Part shown: one piece after another, positions 18,804-26,839 of the stretch
Position numbering within the stretch: position 1 is the stretch's first letter
Layout of the letters: every line of letters begins with the position of its first letter
Assembly (NCBI GenBank): GCA_009746045.1
Contig: RPFO01001575.1
Location: forward strand, 1 to 27,368
DNA length: 27,368 bases
From: Mesostigma viride
Lineage: Eukaryota; Streptophyta; Mesostigmatophyceae; Mesostigmatales; Mesostigmataceae
Direction of reading: 5' to 3'
The notes under the pieces: generated by a model
What the model saw: only the letters and a program-made list of their open reading frames with translations
Database searches by the model: none
What the model was told of the DNA's origin: nothing
Program-made: the position numbers and the translations under genes

Positions 18804-19419
18804 AGTTGAATGAGAGTTTACCACCGAGGGAATCCATGGCTCTTGCAGGAAAGTTGCCTTTATTATAATGAGCAAACACAGACGTAAGTCACGTCAAGTC
18901 CGAGACTGCACGTAGCACAGACGACAGGGTCGTTATGCCAAGAGAGCGTGCACGCAAGAGCTAGCGTCCCGGTGCGACCAAGTCACACATATAGCTTGCT
19001 AGGGACGCGTCCAAGTATTCAGCTGCACTGTCACAGCTGAACTGTCAATCAATTGATTACACAGACTCTGGCACGCCTTTGGCGCGCAGATCTATCAATT
19101 GTCCATACGGCTAGTCCTGTGGACCTATCCGTACACTAGTCAGCATCAATTGTCTCATAGGTCCTGGCGCGCTACAGTGCGCCTACCTATCAATTGACCA
19201 TCAAGTCCTGTACAAGTCCTGTCAACGTCCTGCGGACTATCAAAGTGACACTTGTACATCCTGTGTCCGTACGCGCCCACAGTGGCGCGCCGGGTACTGT
19301 CGGCACAGCCTAGGAAACGTCATAACTTTTACGTTCCTTAACCAAATGAGGCGTTCAAGGTGCCGTTGGAAAGAGCGTAACAATCTCTATCCATCTAACG
19401 TAAATCCTTTACGTTAACT
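18804..19419 (-). repeat. 5' LTR (right copy)
   Basis: 616 bp, no difference seen from 9484-10099. It starts at AGTTAACG on the minus strand directly after the interrupted codon of the zinc-motif gene. A TATAATAAAG word near its end (minus strand, about 18858-18868) includes AATAAA. Confidence 0.88.
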
Positions 19420-19424
19420 ATCTC
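19420..19424. repeat. Target-site duplication, right copy (ATCTC)
   Basis: Directly follows the right LTR and matches 9479-9483. Confidence 0.8.
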
Positions 19425-19637
19425 TTCGTACCTGTCATCATCGTGCCATCGGGGGGGGAAATGGATGGGAGGATCTTCTTCTCGGATCGCGCGCATGGGG
19501 TGCCTCTTCGCGTTTACCGCGCGGGCATGCACGCCACACAGAGAGCCGAACAAGGGCTTAAATCGGCACCGAGGGCCGCGTGTCGTCCTGGCCGTGCACC
19601 TGCCTGATTGTTTCTTCATAACGGGCACATATACCAT
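19420..19637 (-). pseudogene. 5' part of the split small zinc-motif gene
   Basis: Starts at ATG 19637 and gives 72 codons before the LTR. Residues ~11-38 hold a Cys-Cys-Cys-His motif: GRCTARTTRGPRCRF, then GSLCGVHA. This C-x3-T-x2-G-x2-C ... C-x2-H pattern is common in short proteins of large DNA viruses, algae and some bacteria; its function is unknown, probably zinc binding. The ORF now reads seven codons into the LTR and stops. Its original remainder is at 9169-9483, in frame. An AT-rich ATAAAAAT stands about 15 bases upstream of the ATG. Confidence 0.75.
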
Positions 19638-19678
19638 TTTGCACGCATTTTTATTGTAAGTGTGCTCCCTTTTGCTTT

Positions 19679-19777
19679 TTATTTGTAAGTGTTGGTAACT
19701 ACCCTATTCGTAACTCTCTTACTCGCGACTATCTTTGGCCGTGCTGTCTTCTTCGCGCGCTTTGTGTGTTTTTCCAT
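19679..19777 (-). CDS. Small basic ORF (32 aa)
   Basis: ATG 19777 opens 32 codons and a stop, giving a very Lys/Arg/Thr-rich peptide (begins MEKHTKRAKKTARPKIVASK). The AT-rich upstream sequence has a TATTATAG word. It lies between the SET gene and the split zinc-motif gene, on the same strand. It could be a small DNA-binding protein or chance. Confidence 0.3.
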   Translation of the reverse strand: MEKHTKRAKKTARPKIVASKRVTNRVVTNTYK

Positions 19778-19901
19778 GATGTGCGAGGTAATAATGCGTT
19801 CTATAATAAAACACACATTTGACACGGAACAAAATACAAGCACTATCCCGTACAATAAATGAAAGTCTGGCGTGACAGTGGTCACGGTCCGCTGAGAGCA
19901 T

Positions 19902-21407
19902 TTAATCGCTCTCTGACACCACCTCCCAACGGAGGACCGGGTTGTTCTTGTAGGGCTCGACCGGGTGCCCAGGGCCATAGGTGGCCACGAGCAGCTCCTC
20001 GCCCACCGCGACCTGTCGAGTGGTGACGAGGCGCACTTCGCCCGCCCCCATCCAGGGCTCGCGGGTGAACTCGCAGTTCGCCGTCTGCTTGGTGTTACCC
20101 TCGGCGGTGTTGACGTAGTACGTCCAGTTGCGCACGACGGACGCGTCGATGTACACCGCGTACGAAGGAGTCTCGTGAGAGAAGAAAAGGAAATCGCTGT
20201 CCTCGGGGAAGCCCACCAGCCGACCTTTGCCGTTCTTGGGGTAAAACGTGATGACGCCAGCGAAGTACCCCAGCGTGACCCTGCACGCGAGGACGCGCGG
20301 TACGGACGGGATGGATCATCAGCCCCGAGTCGCGTGCGGACACTATAATGACAGGCGAATGACAGAGGACAGCACCTTGCAAAGGACAAAGACATCGACC
20401 TACCCCTCCCCCTTGATGTCCTGCACAGTCCGCACCCCGAGTCCCGGACCCTTCTCGCCCACCACGAACGCGGGGTGGTCTTCTGGCAAATCGAACACTT
20501 CAAAATCCAGGAAAAGGTCGGGGTGGCGGGTCCAGATGAAGTCCAGGCCGAGGGGGGTGGTGAGGTCTGCCACCGCCTTGGTGGAGTAGAAAAACTGCTC
20601 CATGGGCGTCCTGAGTCGCCCCTCCACCTTCACGATTCTTTGAAACCACTCGTCTCGGGCCGCGTAGTGCGCGTAGGGCACTGCGGGTGACAGGATGGAA
20701 CGCCCAACAAGGGGTGAAGAAAGCAGAAATCTCGTAAAAATTCCACACTGTGTGACCGAACACCCGTGGCATGCAGCACACCAGGACACTGGGGGCTGCC
20801 CCTTCAGCAAGCAATGAGAAGCCGCAAGCGCGGCAGACGACGCGATTATTCACACCAGCACACAGGGGGGGTGTCAATTTGTGAGCAAGCTTCTGAGGCA
20901 GGGCAAACATGGGGGGCACTACTCTCTTCAGCAAGCAATGAAAAGCCGCAAGCGCGGCAGACGACGCGATTATTCACACCAGCACACAGGGGTGGTGTCA
21001 AATTGTGAGCAAGCTTTTGAGGGAGGGCAAACATGGGGGTCACTGGACTGCTCACAGGCAGCTTTTGCATGCAGGGTGGGCCGCGAGCGCGGCAAAGAAC
21101 GGATCATGCAAAACTCACCCATCTTAGCAGCCAGGGCACTTGGCACAGGTGCCTGTGCATTCTTGGGTGCCTGGTGGACTTTCCTCTTCTTTCCACTGCA
21201 CACATGGCAAAAAGAGTGACAGGAGAGGGTGCATGGATGTCTTTCATCAGCAGTCGCGGCGGAATGCCATCCATGCAGCTCTGGGCAAACACCTGGCCAT
21301 CCATGCAAAAGAAACCCCATTCATTATAAGCGATCCGGGAAGAAACGCGATTCGTGCCGCGTAATTCGACGCATTTGCACTCACCCGGCTGCAACGTAAG
21401 CCGACAT
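19902..21407 (-). CDS. SET-domain protein lysine methyltransferase, four exons
   Basis: Exons on the minus strand: 21407-21385, 21195-21119, 20680-20404 and 20280-19902. All three introns are GT-AG (two with GTGAGT donors), and every junction keeps the frame, giving about 251 residues. Exon 2 encodes an SV40-like basic nuclear signal (GKKRKV). The SET domain starts in exon 3 with VVGEKGPGLGVRTVQDIKG, continues across intron 3 to LGYFAGVITFYPKNGK and VRNWTYYVNTAEGN, and ends with NCEF, VRLVTTRQVAVGEELLV and YG. These are the SAM-binding G-x-G, the N-x-x-x-Y-x-N strand and the final Gly-Glu-Glu-Leu of the fold. There is no pre-SET or post-SET Cys cluster, so it is compact, like viral SET proteins. 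It would methylate lysines, probably on histones, but the target is unknown. Confidence 0.8.
20281..20403 (-). other. SET gene intron 3
   Basis: A 123-bp GT-AG intron (GTAGGT donor, CGCGTGCAG acceptor). It splits the SET domain, and both sides match the family in one continuous alignment. Confidence 0.75.
20681..21118 (-). other. SET gene intron 2, with tandem repeats
   Basis: A 438-bp interval with donor GTGAGT and acceptor TGTCACCCGCAG. Phase 1 is kept across it. It is largely made of ~124-bp repeats. Confidence 0.65.
20802..21093 (+). repeat. ~124-bp tandem repeats with a GC hairpin
   Basis: Two close copies start at 20802 and 20926 (CTTCAGCAAGCAATGA). A third is degenerate. The hairpin GCCGCAAGCGCGGC occurs at 20821 and 20945, and a variant with GCCGCGAGCGCGGC at 21080. 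Confidence 0.8.
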
Positions 21408-22159
21408 CGTAAAGCCGGCAGGAATCACTCAAAGCAATTAACAATTTTCAGAGTGGCCCTGCCTATCAGCCCTGGGCACTCTCAATGCTGCAGTTCTTGG
21501 CCGCTTGCACCTCCTTCTGGCCCTCTTGGCATTATTATGAAGTGTCTTGTTGGGTTGTCATGCAAGCAAAAAACCTCCTGCTAATTTGGGACTCACGCGC
21601 CAGACGCGGGAAAAATCTGGTTGGACCGGCGGAGGTCAGAATCAGCCACACTTTGGGTACTGGGGCAGTACCACATATACTGCACTGGATTCGTACTAGC
21701 AGCCAATGTCGCGTTTCCAGCCGTACACGCGCCCGGTCGACGGTGGACGCGGCAGACGCGCGCCAACCATGGGCATGCATGCATGCTGCAGTTACCAGAT
21801 TGCCGCCGGGTCTACCGGGAGGGGGGAAAAGGACAAAGCACAACAAATACCCTTGTGGAGTGGTGGGTGCCTCTTGAGACTGTGTGTGTGTGTGTGTGTT
21901 CAGGCTTTTAATGACTATTTGTGACAGGATTTTCGCCGGTTGTGTTATCTCACTTGTTTATTGCAATCTTGAATTACTGCCCAGGAATTGCGCGGAACAG
22001 CGGCAACAATTTAGCGAGGGTGGCCAGGAGGCCCTGGCGTCCGTGAGGGACAAGTGTTTATCTCGCAGCCAATCGTAAACGTTTATTGTTTGTCATTAAA
22101 GTGTGGCTGCATGCTTGGTAATTACAAGTTATTGACTAAATATTTCCCGTGCTTTCATT
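21408..22159. other. Non-coding region between SET gene and next gene
   Basis: Holds the divergent promoters of the two flanking genes. A (TG)n tract lies at about 21881-21899 and a GCATGCATGCATGC run near 21773. No convincing ORF, RNA gene or TATA box was found for the SET gene. Confidence 0.45.
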
Positions 22160-23124
22160 ATGAGCAGTCACAAGATGGAATGGACAGAGCCAACAGGAAG
22201 ATCCATACACCTTAACGGGCAAGAGTATCCATTACACTTTCATATGCGACCTAATAGAAGTGGTGCCACTCACATTGTCATCCCCTTTCCCGATAAATAC
22301 CCAGACACACCCCTCCGTAACGAAACGGACACGCTGGCAGAATTGCTGGCCACCAGAGAGGATGACGGTAGCATCTATTACAACGGATTTCACGTTTACA
22401 CTTCTCCTCACACGCGAGAGGGGGCATCCGCTCTTGATGAAGAGCGTGCGGCTACTGCTCGCATAGGTAAGGACATGTTTTTACGAGCTTCCGAGGTCAA
22501 TGCAAAACACTTGCCCGACCCGGATCGCGGTACCATTAGATTGCACGCGACGGGGGGCGACCATCTAAGACCTTCGATTTGACCCCGGAGGAGTCGTGGA
22601 AATATATAGACAGGTTTCCGAGAACCGCTCAGAAAGTACGAGATGCCATACGTGACGGTGACGAGACGGATGAGTGGGGGTATGCGATGGACATTCAACA
22701 CCAGGCGAGCAGAGTAAAGAACAACTCGAAACTGGTGGATGTCTACAAGGGGATGGGAATGACAGTGAAGGACGACTCTGATGGTTTAGCAGTTGAAATG
22801 ACAGGGACCCCTGCCGCTATCCGAAGTGCGTGCACGGGACACGGGTGCATGAATCAGCACTGCATTCGTAGAAGACACTGCAGCCATTGGAACCGGAAGA
22901 GCAAACGGTGGTGCATGAATCCCGTAAGGTGCGGACACAAGTGCGCAAGGCACAGGGGGTCGATCAAGGATCTTCATGTAACCGGAGCGGAACGAACGCG
23001 GTCCACCCGCCCCCCTTCCCGGTGCCGGTCACCCCGCGAGAAACCCGACCCGCGCGTCATCGCCGGACCGAACTGCGTCCACCGTCGCACGACCAAACGA
23101 CCCTCTCGCGGCCCCGCGGAATAA
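22160..23124 (+). pseudogene. Unknown protein with Cys/His zinc motif, frameshifted at a G6 run
   Basis: ATG 22160 opens 140 codons to a stop at 22580-22582. The reading then continues in the next frame (LTPEESWKYIDRFPRTAQKV) to a stop at 23122-23124. The shift can be placed at six G at 22552-22557, because the new frame has a stop just before it and the old one a stop just after. Part 1 is hydrophilic, with HIVIPFPDKYPDTPLRNE. Part 2 has a dense Cys/His stretch from about 22830 to 22965 (HGCMNQHC, HCSHWNRKSKRWC, CGHKCARH), probably zinc-binding and related in style to the split zinc-motif gene. The C-terminus is Arg/Pro-rich. No family is recognised. The stop overlaps an AATAAA. Confidence 0.55.
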
Positions 23125-23375
23125 AAGACCCTCCCAGACGGGGTTCTCGACAGTCGAAGTGGACGCAGTTCGATGGACCCAGTTCTTTTTTTCTTTTTTT
23201 TTTTCAAGAGCATAAAAGTTATGGGGAATGAAAAGCCATCCCTTCCGTCACCCCGTGATGATGACCCCATGATCATCACCCCATGATGCATACACCCACC
23301 CGTATACCCCTTTCAAAAAAACCCTCCCCTCCAAAAAAAAATTTCAACTGCGTCCATCGAACTGCGTCCACCGTC
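23069..23375. repeat. GTGGACNCAGTTCG motif cluster, left of the palindrome array
   Basis: The motif occurs at 23069-23084 (minus), 23159-23185 (plus, followed by a GTTCGATGGACCCAGTTC half-repeat) and 23346-23375 (minus, two in tandem). Similar copies stand on the other side of the array at 25342-25367 and 25425-25440. A T-rich run (23185-23204) lies between. Confidence 0.6.
23120..23125 (+). terminator. Poly(A) signal AATAAA
   Basis: AATAAA overlaps the TAA stop of the unknown zinc-motif gene, so the 3'UTR would be very short. Confidence 0.45.
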
Positions 23376-23384
23376 ACCCCCCTC

Positions 23385-25274
23385 AGTTAGGTTAAACAGT
23401 GCCGGAACCTTTTGCCCACTGAGGCAAATCGGGCCGGAACACTATTTTGCCCGGAATAACCACTTCCGAGCACCCAAGTTAATTCGGCCGAATTAACTTG
23501 GGTGCTCGGAAGTGGTTATTCCGGGCAAAATAGTGTTCCGGCCCGATTTGCCTCAGTGGGCAAAAGGTTCCGGCACTGTTTAACCTAACTAAAACCTGGC
23601 CTCGTGGAGGGTGGGTTGAATATGAAACATCCGCCTAGGCCACTGAGCACGCACCACTAAATGCGCCGGAGCTGTCCGGATCCGAACCCCTGACCTCCAA
23701 GTTGCACAGGTTTTAGTTAGGTTAAACAGTGCCGGAACCTTTTGCCCACTGAGGCAAATCGGGCCGGAACACTATTTTGCCCGGAATAACCACTTCCGAG
23801 CACCCAAGTTAATTCGGCCGAATTAACTTGGGTGCTCGGAAGTGGTTATTCCGGGCAAAATAGTGTTACGGACCGATTTGCCTCAGGCGGCAAAAAGGTT
23901 CCGGCACTATTTAACGTAACTAAAACCTGGCCTCGTGGAGGGGGACGAAGAGCCCGAGACATCCGCCTAGGCCACTGAGCACGCACCACTAAATGCGCCG
24001 GAGCTGCCTCAGTGAGGATTCGAACCCCTGACCTCCAAGGTGCACAGGTTTTAGTTACGTTAAATAGTGCCGGAACCTTTTGCCGCCTGAGGCAAATCGG
24101 TCCGTAACACTATTTTGCCCGGAATAACCACTTCCGAGCACCCAAGTTAATTCGGCCGAATTAACTTGGGTGCTCGGAAGTGGTTATTCCGGGCAAAATA
24201 GTGTTACGGACCGATTTGCCTCAGGCGGCAAAAGGTTCCGGCACTATTTAACGTAACTAAAACCTGTGCACCTTGGAGGTCAGGGGTTCGAATCCTCACT
24301 GAGGCAGCTCCGGCGCATTTAGTGGTGCGTGCTCAGTGGCCTAGGCGGATGTCTCGGGCTCTTCGTCCCCCCTCCACGAGGCCAGGTTTTAGTTACGTTA
24401 AATAGTGCCGGAACCTTTTTGCCGCCTGAGGCAAATCGGTCCGTAACACTATTTTGCCCGGAATAACCACTTCCGAGCACCCAAGTTAATTCGGCCGAAT
24501 TAACTTGGGTGCTCGGAAGTGGTTATTCCGGGCAAAAATAGTGTTACGGACCGATTTGCCTCAGGCGGCAAAAGGTTCCGGCACTATTTAACGTAACTAA
24601 AACCTGGCCTCGTGGAGGGGGGACGAAGAGCCCGAGACATCCGCCTAGGCCGCTGAGCACGCACCACTAAATGCGCCGGAGCTGCCTCAGTGAGGATTCG
24701 AACCCCTGACCTCCAAGGTGCACGGGTTTTAGTTACGTTAAATAGTGCCGGAACCTTTTGCCGCCTGAGGCAAATCGGTCCGTAACACTATTTTGCCCGG
24801 AATAACCACTTCCGAGCACCCAAGTTAATTCGGCCGAATTAACTTGGGTGCTCGGAAGTGGTTATTCCGGGCAAAATAGTGTTACGGACCGATTTGCCTC
24901 AGGCGGCAAAAGGTTCCGGCACTATTTAACGTAACTAAAACCCGTGCACCTTGGAGGTCAGGGGTTCGAATCCTCACTGAGGCAGCTCCGGCGCATTTAG
25001 TGGTGCGTGCTCAGCGGCCTAGGCGGATGTCTCGGGCTCTTCGTCCCCCCTCCACGAGGCCAGGTTTTAGTTACGTTAAATAGTGCCGGAACCTTTTGCC
25101 GCCTGAGGCAAATCGGTCCGTAACACTATTTTGCCCGGAATAACCACTTCCGAGCACCCAAGTTAATTCGGCCGAATTAACTTGGGTGCTCGGAAGTGGT
25201 TATTCCGGGCAAAATAGTGTTACGGACCGATTTGCCTCAGGCGGCAAAAGGTTCCGGCACTATTTAACGTAACT
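23385..25274. repeat. Array of six ~206-bp palindromes and five ~130-bp spacers
   Basis: Near-perfect inverted repeats with ~103-bp arms are centred at 23487/8, 23817/8, 24155/6, 24494/5, 24833/4 and 25171/2, a period of 330-339 bp. Every centre is AATTCGGCCGAATT. Spacers begin with AAAACCTG or AAAACCCG and end in its complement. Spacers 1, 2 and 4 face one way; spacers 3 and 5 are inverted. Arm variants pair across each spacer: both arms around spacer 1 carry GGGCCGGAAC, while those around spacers 2-5 carry GGTCCGTAAC. Palindrome 2 is a hybrid of both types. So the unit is arm-spacer-arm', a foldback or MITE-like element of about 338 bp, tandemly repeated. Confidence 0.92.
24259..24391 (+). 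other. tRNA-like spacer with box B before box A
   Basis: Spacer 3 is shown as the type. It has a perfect box B GGTTCGAATCC (24285-24295) and, 41 bases later, a perfect box A match TGGCCTAGGCGG (24337-24348), which is the reverse of normal tRNA order. CTGAG (24299-24303) and CTCAG (24332-24336) could pair as an acceptor-like stem. Spacers 2, 4 and 5 have the same content. Spacer 1 has a mutated box B. An anticodon stem could not be formed convincingly, so it is not called a tRNA. Confidence 0.5.
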
Positions 25275-25638
25275 CCCTCCCGGCCCTCCCGCCCCGCGAG
25301 TGAAGTCGTCACCCCCTCGCGGCCCTTTCCCGCCCCCCCACGGTGGACGGACTTCGGGACCGAGTTCTAACCGTCGACCCCCTCCCGGCCCCGCCGCGCC
25401 CCCTCCCTCGCGCACCCGCTACCGCGGTGGACCCAGTTCGCCCGAGCCGGTCCACCGCCACCCGGCCCGCTCGCCTATCGAGCACGGTAAATTATCTCCG
25501 CCCACCCTGACGACCGCGCCGGACCGCGAGCCGCGAGCACCTGACAGCAAATGGGCTGGCGCAAATGGGGAATGCAAGAATTAATTCCACATTTATGCGT
25601 ACTTAGTCGAGGCTTGATACGCGGTTATCAACTGGTCT
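25275..25638. other. GC-rich right flank of the array
   Basis: Pro/Arg-coding-like but low-complexity C-rich DNA with two GTGGAC-type motif copies, then an AT-rich promoter region from about 25575. The open frame at 25300-25584 is a composition artefact. Confidence 0.5.
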
Positions 25639-25663
25639 TATAAAAAGTCAGCAATTTGCTGAC
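25639..25663 (+). promoter_or_regulatory. TATA box followed by a perfect 17-bp palindrome
   Basis: TATAAAAAG at 25639-25647 overlaps by one base the inverted repeat GTCAGCAATTTGCTGAC (25647-25663). The palindrome sits between the TATA box and the expected start site, a classic operator position. The ATG follows at 25735. Confidence 0.6.
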
Positions 25664-25734
25664 ATGTCTCAACACGCGAGAGTGTGCGCTTACAGGGCGC
25701 CAGAAACTTTCTTGGCATATGGTATACCACGACC

Positions 25735-26772
25735 ATGGCTCTCGTCGGCAACTCCCCCTCCCTGCGCCAAGACTACTTTGGCCTTGTGCCCTTTGATGAG
25801 CTGCCCCCAGAGTGCAAGGAGTTTGTTGATGAGTACGAGTTCCGCACGTTTAAGGGTTGCGAGTGCTTGATTGCGTTCGACAAGGCCACGGGAGATGGCA
25901 ACCTCAGCAAGTTATTCAAACGTGGCCGCACCGAAAAGCAAGAGCTGGAGAGAGTCATGGCAACTGTGAGAACACAGACCACCATCAAGCTGCTCGAGTC
26001 GCAGGGAGTGGACTGCACTTTGCGTGAGGTTGCTGGCCGCGGCCCCGTCTCTGGCACCTATGCGCCCAAGGTGCTGCTCTTCGCGCTGGCCGTGCAGTAC
26101 CACCCCGACATGGCTACCGTGGCCATGAAGGTGGCCAGCGAGCTGTTCGCTGGCGACTCCCTCAAGGTGGCCGAGCTGGCACTGGGCATCTACGCCCAGG
26201 ACGTGGAGAACGGCAAGGCTCGCGACGAGGAGATGGAGAACCGCCTGCTCGCGGTGGTCTCGGAGCACCAGGAGAGGCAGCTGGCCCTCATCCACCAGCA
26301 CCACAACCTGCAGGTGGCCATGTTGAAGGACCTGGCGGAAAAGGTCACGGTATCGGAGAAGGAGAGAGCGGAGGCAGCAAAGCTTCAAAAGGAGCTGGTG
26401 CAGGCCAACAAGGAGCACGCCGCCAAGGTGGAGGACGCGCAGGCCCAGGTCACGGCCATCCACAAGGAGCTCAAGTTCCAGGCCAAGCAGCACTTCCAGG
26501 ACGAGCTGGCCACCGAGCGGAAGGCCGACAAGGACAAGTTCAACCTCGAGCAGGAGAGGGACAGGTTCGAGGCCGAGGCCGCCAAGTGGAAGGCCGCCTA
26601 CCAGGAGCGCAGGCAGGAGCTGCTGGACAGATACGTCGACGTGGCCAACCAGTTCATGGACGTCGGCATCAAGCGCAAGAGGGACCTGGACGACGGGGAC
26701 GACCCGCGCAAAGTCGTGCAAGACGTGATCGACGAGTGCCGCGACATCCTCAAGAAGGCCATGCGATACTAG
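25735..26772 (+). CDS. KilA-N-like protein with long coiled-coil tail
   Basis: A 345-aa protein. ATG 25735 has a good Kozak context (CGACCATGG) and is the first true ATG; the ORF upstream to 25684 starts at GTG. Residues ~30-140 form a KilA-N/MSV199-like domain: FRTFKGCECLIAFDKATGDG, KLFKRGRTEKQELERV, then GTYAPKVLLFALAVQYHPDM with the family's G-x-Y-x-P helix and conserved P-x-M/F-A position. From ~155 to 300 it is an Ala/Glu/Lys/Gln coiled coil. The C-terminus is acidic and basic (IKRKRDLDDGDDPRKV), with a possible nuclear signal. It is preceded by a TATA box with an operator-like palindrome and followed by AATAAA. A DNA-binding regulator, perhaps autoregulated, is the best guess. Confidence 0.7.
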   Translation: MALVGNSPSLRQDYFGLVPFDELPPECKEFVDEYEFRTFKGCECLIAFDKATGDGNLSKLFKRGRTEKQELERVMATVRTQTTIKLLESQGVDCTLREVAGRGPVSGTYAPKVLLFALAVQYHPDMATVAMKVASELFAGDSLKVAELALGIYAQDVENGKARDEEMENRLLAVVSEHQERQLALIHQHHNLQVAMLKDLAEKVTVSEKERAEAAKLQKELVQANKEHAAKVEDAQAQVTAIHKELKFQAKQHFQDELATERKADKDKFNLEQERDRFEAEAAKWKAAYQERRQELLDRYVDVANQFMDVGIKRKRDLDDGDDPRKVVQDVIDECRDILKKAMRY

Positions 26773-26798
26773 TCGACCCTGGCCATCTGCACGCGCGC

Positions 26799-26804
26799 AA
26801 TAAA
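26799..26804 (+). terminator. Poly(A) signal AATAAA
   Basis: 27 bases after the stop of the KilA-N-like gene. Two more AATAAA words follow at 26934-26939 and 26959-26964. Confidence 0.6.
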
Positions 26805-26839
26805 GAGGGCAACAACGCAGGCAGAGCTCTCACTTTCCC

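Larger units (their letters stand above)
9484..19419 (-). mobile_element. 9.9-kb LTR retrotransposon, minus orientation, with nested material
   Basis: Two 616-bp direct repeats bound the element, and ATCTC is duplicated outside. LTR ends are AGTT...AACT, a non-TG/CA pair known from gypsy/errantivirus-type elements. A purine-rich tract on the minus strand abuts the left LTR, so the 5' LTR is on the right. Inside, in transcription order, are a gag-like ORF (17991-18776), a decayed copia-related gag-pol (about 17868-13143) and about 3 kb without genes. No pol matching the outer LTRs was recognised. The outer element may be non-autonomous with a nested copia, or a chimera. No primer-binding site was recognised after the 5' LTR. 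The LTRs match throughout by eye, so the insertion is recent. Confidence 0.82.

Noticed and set aside
19679-20503. 274-codon minus-strand ORF over the SET gene
   Set aside because: Ser/Thr/Arg-rich shadow in another frame of the SET exons; only its last 32 codons from ATG 19777 are listed as a possible small ORF.
24259-24391. Functional permuted tRNA gene
   Set aside because: Box order and a 5-bp stem fit, but the D-loop is too long, the T-stem has a mismatch and no anticodon stem was found. Kept only as tRNA-like.
23385-25274. CRISPR array
   Set aside because: Regular spacing, but the repeats are 206-bp palindromes, the spacers are copies of one another, and the context is eukaryotic.
25300-25584. 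Pro/Arg-rich 94-codon plus-strand ORF
   Set aside because: Low-complexity C-rich DNA with no start context or domain.
25912-26721. 269-codon minus-strand ORF
   Set aside because: Antisense shadow of the KilA-N-like gene, with Leu/Val-rich artefact composition.
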